Part shown: positions 17,458 through 23,730 of the stretch, piece by piece | Layout of the letters: the number at the start of each line of letters is the position of its first letter | Position numbering within the stretch: the first letter of the stretch is position 1 | Assembly: GCA_023379355.1 (NCBI GenBank) | Contig: JAMCUD010000042.1 | Span: 1-25,794, forward strand | From: Thermoplasmatota archaeon | GTDB lineage: Archaea > Thermoplasmatota > Thermoplasmata > Thermoplasmatales > Thermoplasmataceae | Reading direction: 5' to 3' | DNA: 25,794 nucleotides | Notes under the pieces: generated by a model | What the model saw: the letters and a program-made list of their open reading frames with translations, nothing else | Databases searched by the model: none | Told to the model about the DNA's origin: nothing | Program-made: the position numbers and the translations under genes

Positions 17458-18617
17458 TAAAAGAAACTATCAATGAAAACCTTCAGGCTTCTGACCATGT
17501 CACCCTTAAGCTTGAAAAATCAGAGGTTGACCTTGCATTCATTTCTGAGGGACAATATGTATTTCTGATCTCATCTGATTCTGATTCCAGGTGGCCTTCT
17601 CACCTTCTGAGGTCCGGAACAACCTCATTGAAGATAGGTGACCGGGAATTTGCTGGATACGCTTCGCTGATCACCTCCGACAAAGAAAAAAGTCAAGTAG
17701 AGGCGAACTTCAGGAAAAAGTATGGGGATACATATTTCAATCGTTACTTTCGCCATCCTGGAAGATATCTGAAAATAGATATCTCAGGTAAATCAGAGCC
17801 TCGACAAAAGAGTTACTTTGAATGGCTTGAAGAGGAATTTGACAGTGAAGCAGGTAATTATGACGAACACATATTCGGCAACAGGATCAACCGACTGCTT
17901 CGCGAAAGATCGCTTGAAACCATATTCCAGTATGTGAAACCTCCATCCCAGGTTCTGGAGATCGGATGCGGTTCGGGCACCGAGACTATGGAAGTATTGA
18001 AAAGTGGATGCAGTGTCGTTGCAGTCGACATCTCCGGAGGCATGATACGGAAGGTGAAGGAAAAGGCAGAATCGGCCGGATTGAACCACAATCTCTCCAC
18101 TTTCAAGCTGAGAGCATCTCAGATCTCTGAGATTCTCAAAATTTACGGTCCGGAAAGCTTTGACCTCATATATTCCACATTCGGGGCCTTAAATTGCGAC
18201 GCGGAAATTGAAAAAATTCCGCCCATTTTGGAATATCTTCTCAGGAAAGGTGGTCATTTCATAGCTGGAGTTTACAACAAGTTCTGCATTTCAGAGTTGC
18301 TCATTAACCTCACTCTTCTGCACTTCGACAGGCTTTCATGGAGGCTTAGGAACCCCATTCCAGAAGGGCACTCCAGATTCTGCATAGATGTATATTCGTT
18401 CAGCCCGGGTGAGTTCAATTCCATGTTCAAAGGACATTTCAAACTGGTCGGATCTCTGGGAGTACCGGTTCTGATTCCCCCTTCAAACTTCAAAAGATTT
18501 ATCGGTCTCACAGGGAAACGTTTTGAAAAAATGAACAGCATGGATAGAAAACTTTCCGGGCTTTGGCCCTGGAAGTATCTTGGGGATCATTTCATTTCCG
18601 TATTCGAAAAAGATTAA
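17454..18617 (+). CDS. SAM methyltransferase with N-terminal split-barrel-like domain
   Basis: A 387-aa protein. Residues about 150-330 are a class I methyltransferase: VLEIGCGSGTETMEVL (SAM motif I, residues 167 on), VVAVDISGGMIRKV (motif II), DLIYSTFGALNCD (post-motif) and LLRKGGHFIAGVYN. Residues about 20-115 look like the DUF385/deazaflavin-dependent nitroreductase (F420 split-barrel) family: VDLAFISEGQYVFLISSD, then W-P-S-H-L-L-R-S-G, then KIGDREFAGYASLI, and FRKKYGDTYFNRYF with PGRYLKIDI at the end. Split barrels of this sort bind F420, FMN or haem. The join of the two domains in one chain is unusual. Gene order (glycosyltransferase, 79-aa protein, this) suggests methylation or reduction of a lipid or glycan precursor; the substrate is unknown. 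The ATGA overlap fixes the start. Confidence 0.85.
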   Translation: MIKETINENLQASDHVTLKLEKSEVDLAFISEGQYVFLISSDSDSRWPSHLLRSGTTSLKIGDREFAGYASLITSDKEKSQVEANFRKKYGDTYFNRYFRHPGRYLKIDISGKSEPRQKSYFEWLEEEFDSEAGNYDEHIFGNRINRLLRERSLETIFQYVKPPSQVLEIGCGSGTETMEVLKSGCSVVAVDISGGMIRKVKEKAESAGLNHNLSTFKLRASQISEILKIYGPESFDLIYSTFGALNCDAEIEKIPPILEYLLRKGGHFIAGVYNKFCISELLINLTLLHFDRLSWRLRNPIPEGHSRFCIDVYSFSPGEFNSMFKGHFKLVGSLGVPVLIPPSNFKRFIGLTGKRFEKMNSMDRKLSGLWPWKYLGDHFISVFEKD

Positions 18618-18634
18618 TTTCATTGAATTCAGTT

Positions 18635-19510
18635 TCAGCTGATCTTAAAGGAGATGATCCCATTTGCATTGACAAGTGCCGAACCGCATTGATCACAGAC
18701 TTCGGTCTGATTCTCTTCCGGGATTCCCGTGAAAGCGGCTCCACAAACCTTGCATATGAACGGGTTTCCATAGTCCTCCTGTGACTTAATTGTCGAGGCA
18801 CTCTGAAACTTCAAAAAAGTATGTGGAGGAAAACCGAACAGGGCAGTTATTCTTTCAAGTGTCCTTATTGCCGGTATATTGAGGATTTTGAAAGGAGCAT
18901 AGTCTCCAAGTCCAGTAATATAAACGGATGTAAGCTGCATGCCATTAGACTCTGCTGCCTTTATTATCCTGGATGTCTTAAAGAAAAACTCATCAAAGTT
19001 TGATTTTCTTACCTTTACAGCTGCTTTTGCACGAAAAGATGCAGAACTCTCGGGTTCGGAAGGGGGATATAGCCTGTCAAGCACGTAAGCTATGGAAGGG
19101 TAATGGTAAAAACTGAGGATAAGTAATCCTCCATTCCTCAAGTACATGGATAATTTGGCGATGGATGCATAAGGATCCTCAAGAAAATTCAGGACCCTCA
19201 CAATCACTATGGCATCGAAGAAATCCTTCCGGAAGGGGAGCGAATTTAAGTCTGAATTCACGGTAACTATATCGGAATCAAAAGAGTGAACACGCTCAAG
19301 AAACTTGGGTTCGAGGTCAACTGCAAATCTCTTCTGCGAAATTTCAGCTAGTTCCTCTTGCAGTCTGCCCTCACCACAGCCCACTTCCATTATATTGTTC
19401 AGCCTCTTTTTTCCAAGAAACTCGAGGATTACTGATTTTTCTATTCTGGATACCTTTTCCCGCCCATTCCAAAGCGAAGCAAAGTCAAGTTTGGAAAAAT
19501 CGTTTGTCAT
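18635..19510 (-). CDS. Class I methyltransferase with C-terminal zinc ribbon
   Basis: A 291-aa protein. Residues about 15-180 are a methyltransferase-11 type domain: NNIMEVGCGEGRLQEELAEI (SAM motif I, residues 40-48), RFAVDLEPKFLERV, NSLPFRKDFFDAIVIVRVLN and LRNGGLLILSFYH. The last 35 residues form a Cys4 zinc ribbon: CKVCGAAF...CDQCGSAL. Such ribbons serve in RNA or protein binding and could position the substrate, but which substrate is unknown. The ATG has AAGGA just upstream. A TATA-like TTTATAAATAAA on the minus strand near 19566-19577 would give a leader of about 35 nt. It converges on the fused methyltransferase with 17 nt between the stops, so it belongs to the edge of the glycan region. 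Confidence 0.88.
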   Translation of the reverse strand: MTNDFSKLDFASLWNGREKVSRIEKSVILEFLGKKRLNNIMEVGCGEGRLQEELAEISQKRFAVDLEPKFLERVHSFDSDIVTVNSDLNSLPFRKDFFDAIVIVRVLNFLEDPYASIAKLSMYLRNGGLLILSFYHYPSIAYVLDRLYPPSEPESSASFRAKAAVKVRKSNFDEFFFKTSRIIKAAESNGMQLTSVYITGLGDYAPFKILNIPAIRTLERITALFGFPPHTFLKFQSASTIKSQEDYGNPFICKVCGAAFTGIPEENQTEVCDQCGSALVNANGIISFKIS

Positions 19511-19566
19511 TCCTTATGTATTCATGCGATACATGGATATATGAATTGGTGAAGTCACGTCCGGTT

Positions 19567-19577
19567 TATTTATAAAA
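19567..19577. promoter_or_regulatory. Possible bidirectional TATA element
   Basis: TATTTATAAAA reads as a TATA box on both strands. On the minus strand it lies about 60 nt before the zinc-ribbon methyltransferase. On the plus strand it lies about 23 nt before a decayed reading frame at 19594. Confidence 0.4.
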
Positions 19578-19593
19578 CAGCGAAGAAATTGAC

Positions 19594-19966
19594 ATGCTGA
19601 ATTTGAATTTCCTTAAATCCAGTCATGGTGGAGATACCATTCTTGCTCGTTTCCAGATAGATCCTTAATTCATTAACCAAAATTGCAGTATCTATCACCT
19701 ATTTTCGGATTTCTTTCAGGAATAGCCCGCTTATAGGGTATTTCAATATATTACATGATCCAATTTACGAGGATCGTAATGAAAGCCAATTAAAATTCAG
19801 ACACAATGTTAAACCACTAAGTTTTGCTTTCGAATCTCAGATAAACACTTATCTAGGGCTGGATATGTTTTTGACAATAGGTTATTCCTGTGCAGGAGAA
19901 CCGAACACGCCTTCGGGAGTCAAACAATCAATGAAAGCTGCTTTCGAGAATTATGAAGAGGGATGA
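19594..19966 (+). pseudogene. Frameshifted remnant of unknown gene
   Basis: The TATA-like element at 19567-19577 sits about 23 nt before an ATG that starts a 24-codon frame (MLNLNFLKSSHGGDTILARF). Just after it stops, another frame is open for about 100 codons (from about 19662 to the TGA at 19964-19966) without an ATG at its beginning. That frame reads like protein, for example PLIGYFNILHDPIYEDRNES and GYSCAGEPNTPSGVKQSM, ending KAAFENYEEG. A single frameshift near 19655-19668 would join both into one product of about 120 aa. An in-frame ATG at 19865 could still give a 33-aa peptide. The stop lies 1 nt before the next ORF, which argues it was once part of an operon. No family is recognised. 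Confidence 0.4.
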
Positions 19967-19967
19967 T

Positions 19968-20123
19968 ATGGGTGAGTTACAAGGTTTATTTCCCCAAAAT
20001 GTCAACCCGGAAAATTGCAAGGATTTTAGGCTCTCAAGGAATGAGTTTTGCATCCGCATATCACTCCATTCCGCAAAAATAGCACAGGAAATGGTAGTCA
20101 ATAAATACACAGATTTATTTTAA
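19968..20123 (+). CDS. Small ORF, 51 aa, coupled to winged-helix gene
   Basis: Begins MGELQGLFPQNVNPENCKDF and has two cysteines. The middle has alternating residues like a beta strand (EFCIRISLHS), followed by a helix (AKIAQEMVVNKY). GAGGG lies about 7 nt before the ATG. The TAA stop shares its last A with the ATG of the winged-helix gene (TAATG), the classic sign of translational coupling. No family is recognised. A minus-strand frame of similar length covers the same bases, so coding is inferred from the coupling and Shine-Dalgarno sequence alone. Confidence 0.45.
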   Translation: MGELQGLFPQNVNPENCKDFRLSRNEFCIRISLHSAKIAQEMVVNKYTDLF

Positions 20124-20371
20124 TGGACATGGACTCAGAAGGAATCAAGGTTGAGTGTTCTAAAGACTGGAAGGCTGGTCTGAATGAAAGGGACATAAAT
20201 GTATGCCAGATTGTATGCCATTCACGGACTCCCATGGGTTTCAACGAGATCAGGAGACAGACAGCAATTCACCAGGAGATTCTTTCGAGAATACTTAAGA
20301 GGCTACAGTTCAGAGGATATATAGAAAAAATCCAAGCAAAATACTACAGATGCTGTTACTCCAGTCAATAA
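20123..20371 (+). CDS. Cysteine-rich winged-helix transcriptional regulator
   Basis: An 82-residue protein that is essentially one winged-helix DNA-binding domain. Helix 1 is LNERDINVCQIVCH, the helix-turn-helix is GFNEIRRQTAIHQEILSRIL, and KRLQFRGYIEKIQAKYYR forms the wing. Five cysteines (12, 28, 32, 77, 78), with the pair CC next to the C-terminus and C-x3-C in helix 1, plus His33 and His50, could form a metal or thiol sensor. This arrangement is seen directly; sensing is inference. The ATG at 20123 overlaps the previous stop. The ATG at 20129 lies about 26 nt after ATAAATA (20101-20107), so a leaderless form starting there is also possible. It is followed after 40 nt by the 18-residue Cys-rich peptide. 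Confidence 0.75.
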   Translation: MDMDSEGIKVECSKDWKAGLNERDINVCQIVCHSRTPMGFNEIRRQTAIHQEILSRILKRLQFRGYIEKIQAKYYRCCYSSQ

Positions 20372-20395
20372 ATATCCTCTTTTAATTCAACAAAA

Positions 20396-20403
20396 GGAGG
20401 TGA
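20396..20403 (+). promoter_or_regulatory. Perfect Shine-Dalgarno site for an 18-aa ORF
   Basis: GGAGGTGA is fully complementary to the common archaeal 16S 3' end (UCACCUCC) and stands 8 nt before the ATG at 20412. In a genome where many genes look leaderless, such a strong site argues that the tiny ORF is translated, from a longer transcript that includes the winged-helix gene. Confidence 0.75.
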
Positions 20404-20411
20404 ATCCGTTA

Positions 20412-20468
20412 ATGACAGAAGAGAAGAAGTCTTGTGGCTGTTGCGAAGGTCCCTGTGAATGCTGCTGA
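20412..20468 (+). CDS. 18-residue cysteine-rich peptide
   Basis: The full product reads MTEEKKSCGCCEGPCECC: 6 of 18 residues are Cys, arranged C-x-C-C-x3-C-x-C-C after a charged head. Such spacing recalls metallothionein or copper/zinc-binding peptides and could bind one metal ion or a small cluster. Support for translation: a perfect Shine-Dalgarno sequence 8 nt upstream, and a hairpin with T-run beginning at the stop codon. It lies 40 nt after a Cys-rich winged-helix gene, so the two may form a metal- or redox-responsive unit (sensor plus chelator). Alternatives are a leader peptide, or the C-terminal remnant of a longer protein. It is too short for ordinary gene finders and would be easy to miss. 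Confidence 0.6.
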   Translation: MTEEKKSCGCCEGPCECC

Positions 20469-20486
20469 AGGGCTCCTTCATTTTTT
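20466..20486 (+). terminator. Hairpin plus T-run terminator
   Basis: TGAAGG - GCT - CCTTCA forms a 6-bp stem with a 3-nt loop (20466-20480), followed directly by six T (20481-20486). The stem begins at the stop codon of the 18-aa ORF, closing the small operon. Confidence 0.6.
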
Positions 20487-20512
20487 ATATGACAATATTG
20501 AAAATAAATAAC

Positions 20513-20837
20513 TCACAGCGGGCCAAGTTTGAATGGCCTTTCATCTTTTAACTTAAGTATCTGTTCGCTTTTGAAGAATCCAGAAATTGCTTTCTCTAAA
20601 GTTGACTGGACCCTACTCTCTCGAACTTGTGAATTTATAAACCCGGTGTCAAGTCATTCCAACAGGCAGTCGAAAAATATTCCCACATCCTCAGCCAGAA
20701 TACATACTTCTACTGACTTCGCCGGTTATAAAAAACTGACATCTCTGTCCTTGAACCACAAGCGAATCCCATGCACTATTTTCATAATTTATCTTAGGCT
20801 TTGCTGCATACCTTTCTGATTCCGGGACATCATTATG
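20513..20837 (-). pseudogene. Decayed gene of unknown family
   Basis: Two reading frames on the minus strand carry protein-like sequence that would join by one frameshift. The first (about 20837 to 20700) includes YAAKPKINYENSAWDSLVVQ and GQRCQFFITGEVSRS. The second continues SVEVCILAEDVGIFFDCLLE, hits an in-frame TGA, then goes on to LDTGFINSQVRESRVQSTLE and ends GFFKSEQILKLKDERPFKLG-PL with a normal stop at 20513-20515. There is no start codon, and a stop lies upstream. The pattern is that of a broken gene in a degenerating region; a plus-strand frame over the same bases looks like a shadow. No family is recognised. Confidence 0.45.
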
Positions 20838-20913
20838 TTAAAAATCTCTCGTAAGATTGCAAAAGAATGCGGGGTGCAGTGTCCGGTTATTATTTCAAGT
20901 GGTCCAAATAATA

Positions 20914-20927
20914 TACAATTAATTGTA
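20914..20927. repeat. Perfect 14-bp palindrome
   Basis: TACAATTAATTGTA is a perfect palindrome in the non-coding gap between the decayed gene and the integrase remnant. It could be an operator or an end-proximal site of a lost element; no gene start lies within 30 nt. Confidence 0.5.
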
Positions 20928-20968
20928 CGGTCTGACTGCCTAATGTGTATACATGACATCACTAATAT

Positions 20969-22344
20969 TCAAGGCAATCTAACAATCGCTTCATCTCCTT
21001 TCGGATAGAACAAAACAAGCTCGAACCCCTCAGCCAAGTAAGTCTCGACTGCATCAACGGGGATCACTATCTGCCTCGAACCTTTTGTCGAATTAGTAAG
21101 AGAGTCCCTGTCACTGGTTGCTGTTTGTGTAGCATCGTCACTCTCACGTCCCGGGCTGATTATCTTTGAAAGCTCATCCTTCATAGTCTCTAAGTCGCGG
21201 TCAAGCAGAGGCTCTTTCTTATCGTCCTCGATCTCAAAATGATACGAGAATGTGATAGATTCAAGAAAGCCTTCCTTGAGTCATCCCTTAGCCTTTGAAC
21301 TGTCTCAAAATGTACTGGTGGCTTGAGGTATGCAGCCCTCATCCCCCTCGATTTTCTCAGGGAGAGGCCCCTTGTTTGTTGAATATACTACCTGGTGTAT
21401 CCCTTTGTGGTCCATTAAAAATTGTCTCCCGGGATGTGATATGACTCCTTTAGACTCTGCAATGTCGAGAGCTGTGACAAAATATGCCCTGAGGATGTGG
21501 ACGCATAGTCAGTCCTGCTGACCTGATCGCGCCCCTGATCTCACGCGTGACAAGCATTGTCCTAAGGTTTTTTCATTTCGTTTTGTAGTTCGATACATTA
21601 AGGACGAGAAGCGGGGATTCGCATTTAAGTTCCACACTTGCAGCTTTTCTCTCTTGCAAATAGTCATTAACATACTTACACCCTTCGTCACCAAGGAACG
21701 AGAAACACCTGAAACTGGCTTTGTTTAGGCTACTCCTCACATTTATCTTCGCAGGCGTGACAATGAACTCAAGTGTTTCAATATCCAAGTCCTCCATGTC
21801 GCCAAGCGTTGGGCTATCGCTATCCTCATAGCTGCCAAGCACTTCAGCTTTGAAACCCGAGAAGCCAATCAGAGAGATGGAAACTCTCTTCATTGGAGCA
21901 GCTTTACTGAGGATCCATGCCAGCTCATCTGAAGTAGGAAATCTCTCGTTTTTAATCGTCTCAATGATGTTCTAGTTTTGGATGATGACCCTGGTCTTAT
22001 AGTCTATGTCATTAAATGATAACCAGAGGCTATTGTGTGTTTGAATTTCCCAATAAAGGCACCTTTCTTTCCTTCATCTATCATCTTGATGGCAAAATCC
22101 TGAAAGTGAGCCTTGAGACTGTTTTCCTTGGCCTGCTAAATGATAGTTCGGCATCACACCATTGAGCTCGCTGTAGAGGGCGAGATTACGCCACCATATG
22201 TCTGCTGAAATAGGAGACTTGACTCTCGTATTGAGATATTATCTGTTTATCTGCTCATTCTCGTAAAATTCTTGATGTTTTTTCTTGAAGCTCATGAGTA
22301 ATTGACAAGTACTTGCTAATAAACTCATCCTTGATTACAAGCAT
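20969..22344 (-). pseudogene. Decayed archaeal tyrosine integrase
   Basis: Pieces of one site-specific recombinase lie in order across several frames. The N-terminal pieces read LVIKDEFISKYLSITHELQE and SPISADIWWRNLALYSELNG (core-binding type). Next comes FAIKMIDEGKKGAFIGKFKH, then NERFPTSDELAWILSKAA and VSISLIGFSGFKAEVLGSYE, followed by INVRSSLNKASFRCFSFLGD and YVNDYLQERK. After further shifts come GLTMRPH, LRAYFVTALDIAESKG, RQFLMDHKG and VYSTNKGPLPEKIEG (catalytic Arg, His and Tyr regions), and finally VDAVETYLAEGFELVLFYPK. The first catalytic Arg of the family (FSGLR) is Lys here (FSGFK). At least four frameshifts and several stops (for example TAG near the IIQN-NIIE junction) rule out function. 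It marks an old integrated element. Confidence 0.85.
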
Positions 22345-22350
22345 AATCAA
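22331..22350. repeat. Inverted repeat over integrase remnant start
   Basis: TTGATTA - CAAGCA - TAATCAA: a 7-bp perfect inverted repeat with a 6-nt spacer, covering the presumed start codon of the integrase remnant (22344). It may be an operator or a recombination-related site. Confidence 0.4.
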
Positions 22351-22465
22351 AGACGGCCCGCCGCATCAGCAGAGTTGTAACTACCTGTATGCAGGCAGCC
22401 TATCCTTATAAATTCTACTGAGGATGTATTGGGACTATTCTCCTTAATTACACATAAAAATCCTG

Positions 22466-22474
22466 AAATATAGA
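22466..22474 (+). promoter_or_regulatory. TATA box for the 63-aa gene
   Basis: AAATATAGA is centred about 23 nt before the ATG at 22493, consistent with a leaderless transcript. Confidence 0.45.
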
Positions 22475-22492
22475 TGATAAAATGCATTAAAC

Positions 22493-22684
22493 ATGTCAGA
22501 TAAAAATGACGGACAGGGGAAATACGAATTTCCCGAGGATCACGAGGTTTTTGAAAAATCCTTTGAGTTTGGTAGGCATGTTCGGATTAACTACAGGGGA
22601 ACCAAGGTTAAGCCCATAATAAAAAATATAGAAGAAGCCCCAAAAGTCGAAGTCACGAGAAACCCGGGAAATAATTTGCTGTGA
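22493..22684 (+). CDS. Hypothetical 63-aa protein
   Basis: A small hydrophilic protein: an acidic N-terminal half (MSDKNDGQGKYEFPEDHEVF) and a basic beta-prone second half (FEFGRHVRINYRGTKVKPII), ending NNLL. No cysteine, membrane segment or family is seen. A TATA-like element at the leaderless distance supports a real gene. It lies beside the integrase remnant and converges on the AbrB-like gene, so it may be a cargo gene of the old element. Confidence 0.55.
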   Translation: MSDKNDGQGKYEFPEDHEVFEKSFEFGRHVRINYRGTKVKPIIKNIEEAPKVEVTRNPGNNLL

Positions 22685-22767
22685 TTATTTGTGGTGTATA
22701 AACTGTCAATCTGTCAATAATTTCATCCGGGGATTCCTCAATATCTTCATCGGGCGAAAAACTTAAC

Positions 22768-23016
22768 TTATCTGTTGATATGGTTCCCATGTTCCTCGCC
22801 CGAGCCAATGGTGTCGTTGAAGCTTAATTCATGATTGTTCTCGCAGCCCGCCAGGTTCTTATTTTTTCCAATAATTTCCAGTTGCATACGTTCACTTGAA
22901 AAGCTCAGGTGAACGATCTGCCGTGCTTTTAAACTATTTTCTGATACAAAGTCTTGGGGAAGTCTTACGTATAACCCTCGATTTGTACCAACTAGGTGTC
23001 GTGTAGTACTTACCAT
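22768..23016 (-). CDS. AbrB/MazE-like transcriptional regulator
   Basis: An 82-residue protein whose first 50 residues fit the swapped-hairpin AbrB fold: TRHLVGTNRGLYVRLPQDFV (strand, Arg-Gly-x-x-Val-x-x-Pro turn), SENSLKARQIVHLSFSSE and MQLEIIGK. These domains bind DNA as dimers, as antitoxins or transition-state regulators. The C-terminal 30 residues (NKNLAGCENNHELSFNDTIG, then an acidic and His tail) are unlike other AbrB proteins I know and might bind a partner. No PIN or MazF toxin gene follows; the next gene is convergent, so this is an orphan. ATG start; a TATA-like stretch (complement of 23037-23046) lies about 26 nt upstream. Confidence 0.7.
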   Translation of the reverse strand: MVSTTRHLVGTNRGLYVRLPQDFVSENSLKARQIVHLSFSSERMQLEIIGKNKNLAGCENNHELSFNDTIGSGEEHGNHINR

Positions 23017-23080
23017 GAGAATTGATTAAATAATCCATGCATAAAGCTTTTCAACAGAAACCCCATAAAATACGGCATAA

Positions 23081-23097
23081 GTCAGAGATTTTCTGAC
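23081..23097. repeat. Inverted repeat upstream of AbrB-like gene
   Basis: GTCAGA - GATTT - TCTGAC, a 6-bp perfect stem with a 5-nt loop, 65 nt upstream of the AbrB-like start in a divergent intergenic region. Candidate operator or short RNA hairpin. Confidence 0.35.
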
Positions 23098-23182
23098 GAA
23101 CATTCAGTAAGTCTTTGACTTTTCTTCAGTTGAAATTAATTGTTACTCCATATATTACGAAGGCAGTTCAAGATAAAGCTTA

Positions 23183-23198
23183 ATTCCCTTCAGGGAAT
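23183..23198. promoter_or_regulatory. Candidate operator (dyad)
   Basis: ATTCCCT - TC - AGGGAAT is a 7-bp perfect dyad with a 2-nt centre, ending 8 nt before the ATG at 23207. A dimeric regulator bound here would block transcription or translation of that gene. The nearby AbrB-like protein is an obvious but unproven candidate. Confidence 0.45.
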
Positions 23199-23206
23199 AA
23201 CTCTTC

Positions 23207-23416
23207 ATGCAAGAACCTGACTCTTCTGATGAGGGATGTTTCTGGTTGCCCATTCCAAAGAAACTTGCTTTTCGATATTGGTTCCAGTTTCCGGGCAGGA
23301 GTGATGAAGATTTCATTAGAGAATTGCCCGAAATTACATTAGTCACGCTGAAGGCAATTAACAAAATGCAGCTGAGAGGAGCACCAGTATCACCACAGGT
23401 AAAGCAGGAGAACTAG
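23207..23416 (+). CDS. Hypothetical 69-aa protein
   Basis: No family is recognised. The product is MQEPDSSDEGCFWLPIPKKL followed by AFRYWFQFPGRSDEDFIREL, a helix (TLVTLKAINKMQL) and a polar tail. Aromatic residues are dense in the first half. A frame of similar size on the other strand (23155-23364) overlaps it; the plus frame is preferred because its composition is more protein-like and a dyad lies at the expected regulatory distance from its ATG. A TATA-like TTAATT at about 23180-23185 is weak. It may be a small DNA-binding or accessory protein of the mobile region. Confidence 0.4.
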   Translation: MQEPDSSDEGCFWLPIPKKLAFRYWFQFPGRSDEDFIRELPEITLVTLKAINKMQLRGAPVSPQVKQEN

Positions 23417-23484
23417 CCTCCTATTGTTCTTGAACCTCCTTATATTCCTGCAAGATTAAGTGAGTGTGCAAAGAACTTATATAG

Positions 23485-23730
23485 CTATTGTAAAACCTTG
23501 AATCTGTGCATTTTTAGGGCATAAGCTCTCTTACTTTTTCTGTTTCCTTTCTGGAAATGTCCCTCATGTTTCGAACATAGGCAGAAGTTTAGTTTAGAGC
23601 CTGAACGGAGCTTCATTCTATGGCCTTTAAATTTTCTCTTCTCATCACAAAGAAACAGGTAGTCATTATTGTTCAAAGCCGATTCATTATTAAGGTCTTG
23701 TCTACGGAAAGACCTTGATGAATTTGTCAT
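23485..23730 (-). CDS. Doubtful 81-aa ORF or decayed gene
   Basis: A basic frame (for example CDEKRKFKGHRMKLRSGS and CLCSKHEGHFQKGNRKSKRA) that overlaps the end of the nuclease gene by 29 nt. No Shine-Dalgarno or TATA support. In a neighbouring frame of the same strand a short protein-like run (MRDISRKETEKVRELMP) ends at a stop near 23518. This suggests instead a frameshifted remnant. Nothing else is seen between 23417 and 23701. Confidence 0.2.
   Translation of the reverse strand: MTNSSRSFRRQDLNNESALNNNDYLFLCDEKRKFKGHRMKLRSGSKLNFCLCSKHEGHFQKGNRKSKRAYALKMHRFKVLQ

Noticed and set aside
20529..20819. Plus-strand 96-codon frame
   Set aside because: The composition is Ser/Asn-rich and shadow-like; the opposite strand holds the more protein-like decayed gene.
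23155..23364. Minus-strand 69-codon frame
   Set aside because: It is antisense to the preferred plus-strand ORF at 23207 and has no promoter signals.
23380..23460. T-arm-like sequence (GGTTCAAGAAC on the minus strand) suggesting a tRNA or att site
   Set aside because: No acceptor stem, anticodon arm or full cloverleaf could be drawn around it.
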